Shown one piece after another: positions 61,060 through 64,000 of a stretch of 64,000 nucleotides of DNA. Numbering within the stretch: the stretch's first letter is position 1; each line of letters begins with the position of its first letter. Below the pieces are notes generated by a model that searched no databases, was not told where the DNA came from, and worked only from the letters and a program-made list of their open reading frames with translations. Both the position numbers and the translations under genes were made by a program. Source of the DNA: Ophioderma brevispina (lineage: Eukaryota > Echinodermata > Ophiuroidea > Amphilepidida > Ophiodermatidae); NCBI GenBank assembly GCA_023653785.1, contig JAMKCH010011747.1, positions 1 to 64,000 of the forward strand. The letters are read 5' to 3'.

Positions 61060-61830
61060 ACATCGCTTGAATAAAACAGATGAACGCAGAGTTGCATGCC
61101 GATGATTATGCATCTTTCACAGTTGACCAGTATGGCCAAACAAAACATATGTTTGTCTTCGATAGATGATTACATGGTGAACCCAAACACAAAAGACAGC
61201 ACAGATGAACGGCGCAAAACTAGGATCGCAATAGGCAGACTATCAAATGCAACAAATTTTGCTGCGAAAAATAATGTTGCTATAGCAAATTAATAGCAGT
61301 AACACTGGCTTTATGAGGCAATCACCACAGTGCGAGAAGGACACAATCTGGTGAGACTACTCAAATATGACTATAATGACCTTTAATTTCGGTCTGACAG
61401 GACACAAAAGAAAACATGTGTTATGGATATCACGCTTCTATGAAGCGCTTATTTAGTGATGACATTTGCTCTCATCGTCTTTCCAATATATTTATAGGTT
61501 GCGATCGCGATACTACTTCAAGAATATTTCAGATTGGCAAAGAAATCTGTTTCCTCAAAATATCCATGTAACCCTTGAGTTAAACTTGTTTAGGGTATTT
61601 TTGGACTTCCAATATAGATCCTGTGAAATTGATAGAAAAGATGAAAGATGCAACTCAATGGTGTCCCTGTCCCGTGTCTTTGGAATCATTATGCTAAAGG
61701 TCCTTTCCAAAAAAAAGTTTTCACCACAGCTTGTGGACATTCACACGAGAAAACATGAGACCAAGAACCAGTCTCAGATGATGATGAACCTGAAGATAAA
61801 TAGTAATAGTTAAAGGAGGATGACCGATTA
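61060..61830 (+). pseudogene. FEN-like nuclease/Cys-cluster family, decayed copy B
   Basis: Plus-strand blocks, partly in different frames: DYASFTVDQYGQ and HMFVFDR at 61105-61165, MVNPNTKDSTDERRKTRIA at 61173-61229, REGHNLVRLLKYDYNDL at 61333-61383, FRSDRTQKKTCVMDI at 61390-61432, KRLFSDDICSHRLSNIF near 61445-61495, GCDRDTTSRIFQIGK at 61497-61541, and a Cys/acidic end (TTACGHSHEKT, DQEPVSDDDEPEDK) at 61722-61801. The order equals copy A at 52.56-54.17 kb, including the shared NDL-FR and DI...LFSD blocks, which makes chance unlikely. Compared with copy A, the region between the DTTSR block and the Cys end is much shorter, so about 200 codons appear deleted. Family function is unknown to me; the FEN-like reading is inference. 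Confidence 0.72.
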
Positions 61831-62295
61831 TTTTAAGTATATTATAAAATTTCATGTGATTATGAGTCGGCCTTTAACCCAAATACCCATCTGTAAAGTT
61901 TTGCGCCATATTTCAGTCCGTTTGTTTATGACAGCCTAGAAACGTGATTTGTGAGCCCCCCATATAGCGTAATGTGTAACTAATTTGCGTGTTTCAACCA
62001 AAATGGAGCACCTTCGGCTCTTTAACTTCCAAACCAAATAACATTTAGCCCTAAGATTTCAAACAGGGTAAATTGAGAAAAATAGTAGATTTCTTTGGAT
62101 ACCCAAAATTTTGACAACTCCGGTAAAATCGGGGGTTCTGGGGGACGAGGCTAATTAGCGATCGGGCAATGGGACCTTTAATAATGTGTTCGATCTCATC
62201 TACTGCCAACAAGTGTTTCGGCCACATTTTGGTGATGTGGTGAAATTGTTTACTTTTGTGTTCAAGGAAGTCACCATAACTTGAAAACAACTCTT
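61831..62295. other. No gene supported
   Basis: A 79-codon minus-strand ORF at 62051-62290 has no recognised motif and no support from codon pattern or splice sites. Confidence 0.4.
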
Positions 62296-62299
62296 AATC

Positions 62300-63190
62300 A
62301 AATGGTGTGATAGAGTTATAGCTGATAAAAAAAAAATTCATATGGCTACGAATTTTGGACAAATAGCAAAATTTATTGGTTTCATTTTCTCAATGGCGGA
62401 CAGTGGCAATTTTGAAGACATCAAGGTGCTCTCAAAACTGTACACACCATCTTAATGTATTTCTATGCTATCAATTCATAAAAAAATAACCCATATATGT
62501 CATTTGGCCATGTGGTACCAGAGATAAAGTAATTTGACTTTTTTTTAAACATGGTGGATGGAGGCCATACATATTGGATTTGAGGTCAAGATGCTTATCT
62601 CAAATTCATAAGACCCTTTTAAGTATTTGCTTGCTAGAATTAGTAGAAATGACATCTTGTTTTTCCTTTGGCCCTATTCGGATACCAGAGATACAAGAAT
62701 TTGTACTGTCAATATTGCGAATGGTGGCCAGATTGGATTTAGAGGTCAAGTGCTATCTCAACTTATTAAAAACCCATTTTAATGGATTGTTATGCTAGAA
62801 TTAGTAGGAAATGACATCGTGTTTGTCCTTTTGGCCCATCCGATACCAGAGATACAAGAAGTTGTACTTTCGAAATCGCTGGATGGCGGCCATATTGAAT
62901 TTAGAGGTCAAGATGATATCAAAACTTCATAAAACCATTTTAATGGATTTGTGATGCTAGAATTAGTAGGAAATGACATCTTGTTTGTCCTTTTTAGCTC
63001 ATTTTAGCCAGAGATATTGAGGGGGATTTATGTTTTTCAAAATGGCGGATGGGGGGCATTTTGTTTATGTCATAGTTTGACCACTTTCCAGGGACTTCGA
63101 TTTGGTGCAACTTTTGATTATTGTAGATGACCATTTTAAAAAGCTACCAGAAAATGCCAAAAAACCTTTGTTGCAATTTTTTGGGGTCAT
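62300..63190 (+). repeat. Dispersed repeat with ~150-bp tandem units
   Basis: Four diverged units of atggcggccatattgg-atttagaggtcaag, then cataaaacc-attttaatgga, tgctagaattagtagg, aatgacatcttgtttgtcc and gataccagagatacaag. The end, near 63175-63190, is gcaattttttggggtca, the inverse of the end at 50679. Inverted family copy at 50680-51480. Confidence 0.87.
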
Positions 63191-63950
63191 GTGCTATCTT
63201 ACTCTAATACTAAGCGCAAATATCACCATACTTTCAAATGGCAAAAAAGATTGCGGCACCAAACAGGCTTCATGCAGTGAGGAATTTGTGTATCCGATGT
63301 ACGTGAAAGAACTATGTTTTTCCATCTTTTGGTCGAAAAAAGCTGTGCACTGTGCATGGGGAATTTTTTTGTAGGGTCGCCTTAGCGACCCGTCTATAGA
63401 AAACACTGCTCTCAAAATGCGAAGGAGTCAATTTCTATAGCTGAAGGTCATTTCCATTAAATTGTTTCTTTTATGACAATGATCTAAGTACTACTATTAA
63501 TTTTGGAGTTTTAGTGTTGCGGTGTAATGCGATGCAATTTTAGACAAGAATAACATCATTGCATGTTTGAAAGTGCCGTTAAAAAAGCATTTCTTGATGT
63601 TAGTCTCGTGAAGACTTGCTTTTGATGGGAGTTTGGTTAAAACGTTGCAGGGATAGATAAAGGGTGAGTAACAAATAGGAGATTTATAAGTAAGACAATG
63701 ATCGGCACGAGAGTTATTACTACGTAATGATGAAAGCTTTGACCATGTATTGTGTTGATATTATTTAGACGAAGTTTTAGGTAACATCTTTATTTGAAAA
63801 GACAGGACGTGTAACCGACATTAAAATAAAGCTTTAAGTTGAGGATTCAGTTTGCGCCCAATTGGCGTTTTTTCTATTTCTTTATTGAAATGACAGGAAG
63901 GTGTAACTATGTTAAATTAAAGCTTATACATGTAACTTGGGATTCAGTTT
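63191..63950. other. No gene seen
   Basis: Contains a short self-complementary 'gggtcgccttagcgaccc' at 63376-63393. A near-repeat of aaagcttta-ttgaggattcagttt occurs at 63829-63850 and 63920-63950. Confidence 0.45.
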
Positions 63951-63951
63951 A

Positions 63952-64000
63952 AACATTTTAATGGATTTTTGTTGCTAGAATTAGTAGGAAATGACATCTT
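63952..64000 (+). repeat. Start of another copy of the 62.3-kb repeat unit
   Basis: The last 49 bases (cattttaatgga, ttgctagaattagtaggaa, atgacatctt) match the unit of 62300-63190 and run off the window edge. Confidence 0.85.

Noticed and set aside
62051..62290. 79-codon minus-strand ORF as a small gene
   Set aside because: No motif, no splice context, in repeat-rich surroundings; expected by chance.

Overview
This is eukaryotic, AT-rich, gene-poor and repeat-dense DNA, most likely from a marine invertebrate animal. The animal call rests on phased GT-AG exons of an SLC7-type amino acid transporter, several animal non-LTR retrotransposons, tRNA-derived SINEs, a TA-flanked Tc1/mariner-type MITE and many foldback elements. 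A deuterostome (hemichordate, echinoderm or amphioxus) feels likely from the repeat flavour, but nothing here proves it. No operon, rRNA, CRISPR array or intact long host ORF is visible. Nearly all ORFs above 60 codons are chance ORFs or shadows.

Layout. 0-0.85 kb: decayed tandem array. 1.9-2.15: tRNA-type SINE (-). 2.56-5.35: nearly full-length, broken RTE-like LINE (+) ending in a TAC triplet tail. 6.5-9.8: remnants of an SLC7 (b0,+AT/LAT-type) gene on the minus strand. One exon is perfect with a consensus donor, and two or three others are damaged by small indels; a CAG/TAG-rich triplet tract and a 597-bp MITE lie in its introns. 10-19.7: microsatellites, SINE heads and unremarkable DNA. 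19.75-20.22: 44-bp satellite. 20.8-29.2: densely packed inverted-repeat elements. 30.2-31.1: a second LINE interrupted by a MITE. 31.6-44.6: further foldbacks, direct repeats and CpG-rich 'gcgc' repeats. 46.5-47.2: ~95-126-bp tandem array. 48.7-51.5: SINE, LINE 3' half and a unit-structured dispersed repeat. 51.7-52.5: foldback.

Most interesting segments. At 52.56-54.17 kb (-) and 61.06-61.83 kb (+) lie two independently decayed copies of one protein family. They share an N-T-K-D motif, a (G)EDxxL motif and a G-C-D-T-T-S-like/G-x-G-K motif, followed by a Cys-rich tail. The motif order resembles a FEN1/XPG-type 5' nuclease core joined to a CXC-like Cys cluster (inference). Between them, 54.3-56.0 kb carries at least six ~80-110-bp units, each bounded by a ~14-bp inverted repeat that reads like tcgatctctgcacgg ... 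cgtgcagtgatcga. At 56.2-60.25 kb is a decayed EN-RT LINE (+), and at 62.3-63.2 kb a ~150-bp tandem repeat related in inverted orientation to 50.7-51.5 kb.

No functional interplay between genes can be claimed. The only plausible host gene is the SLC7 locus, and its coding state (pseudogene or assembly indels) is unresolved. Many coding remnants show compensating one-base indels, which could reflect decay or uncorrected long-read errors.
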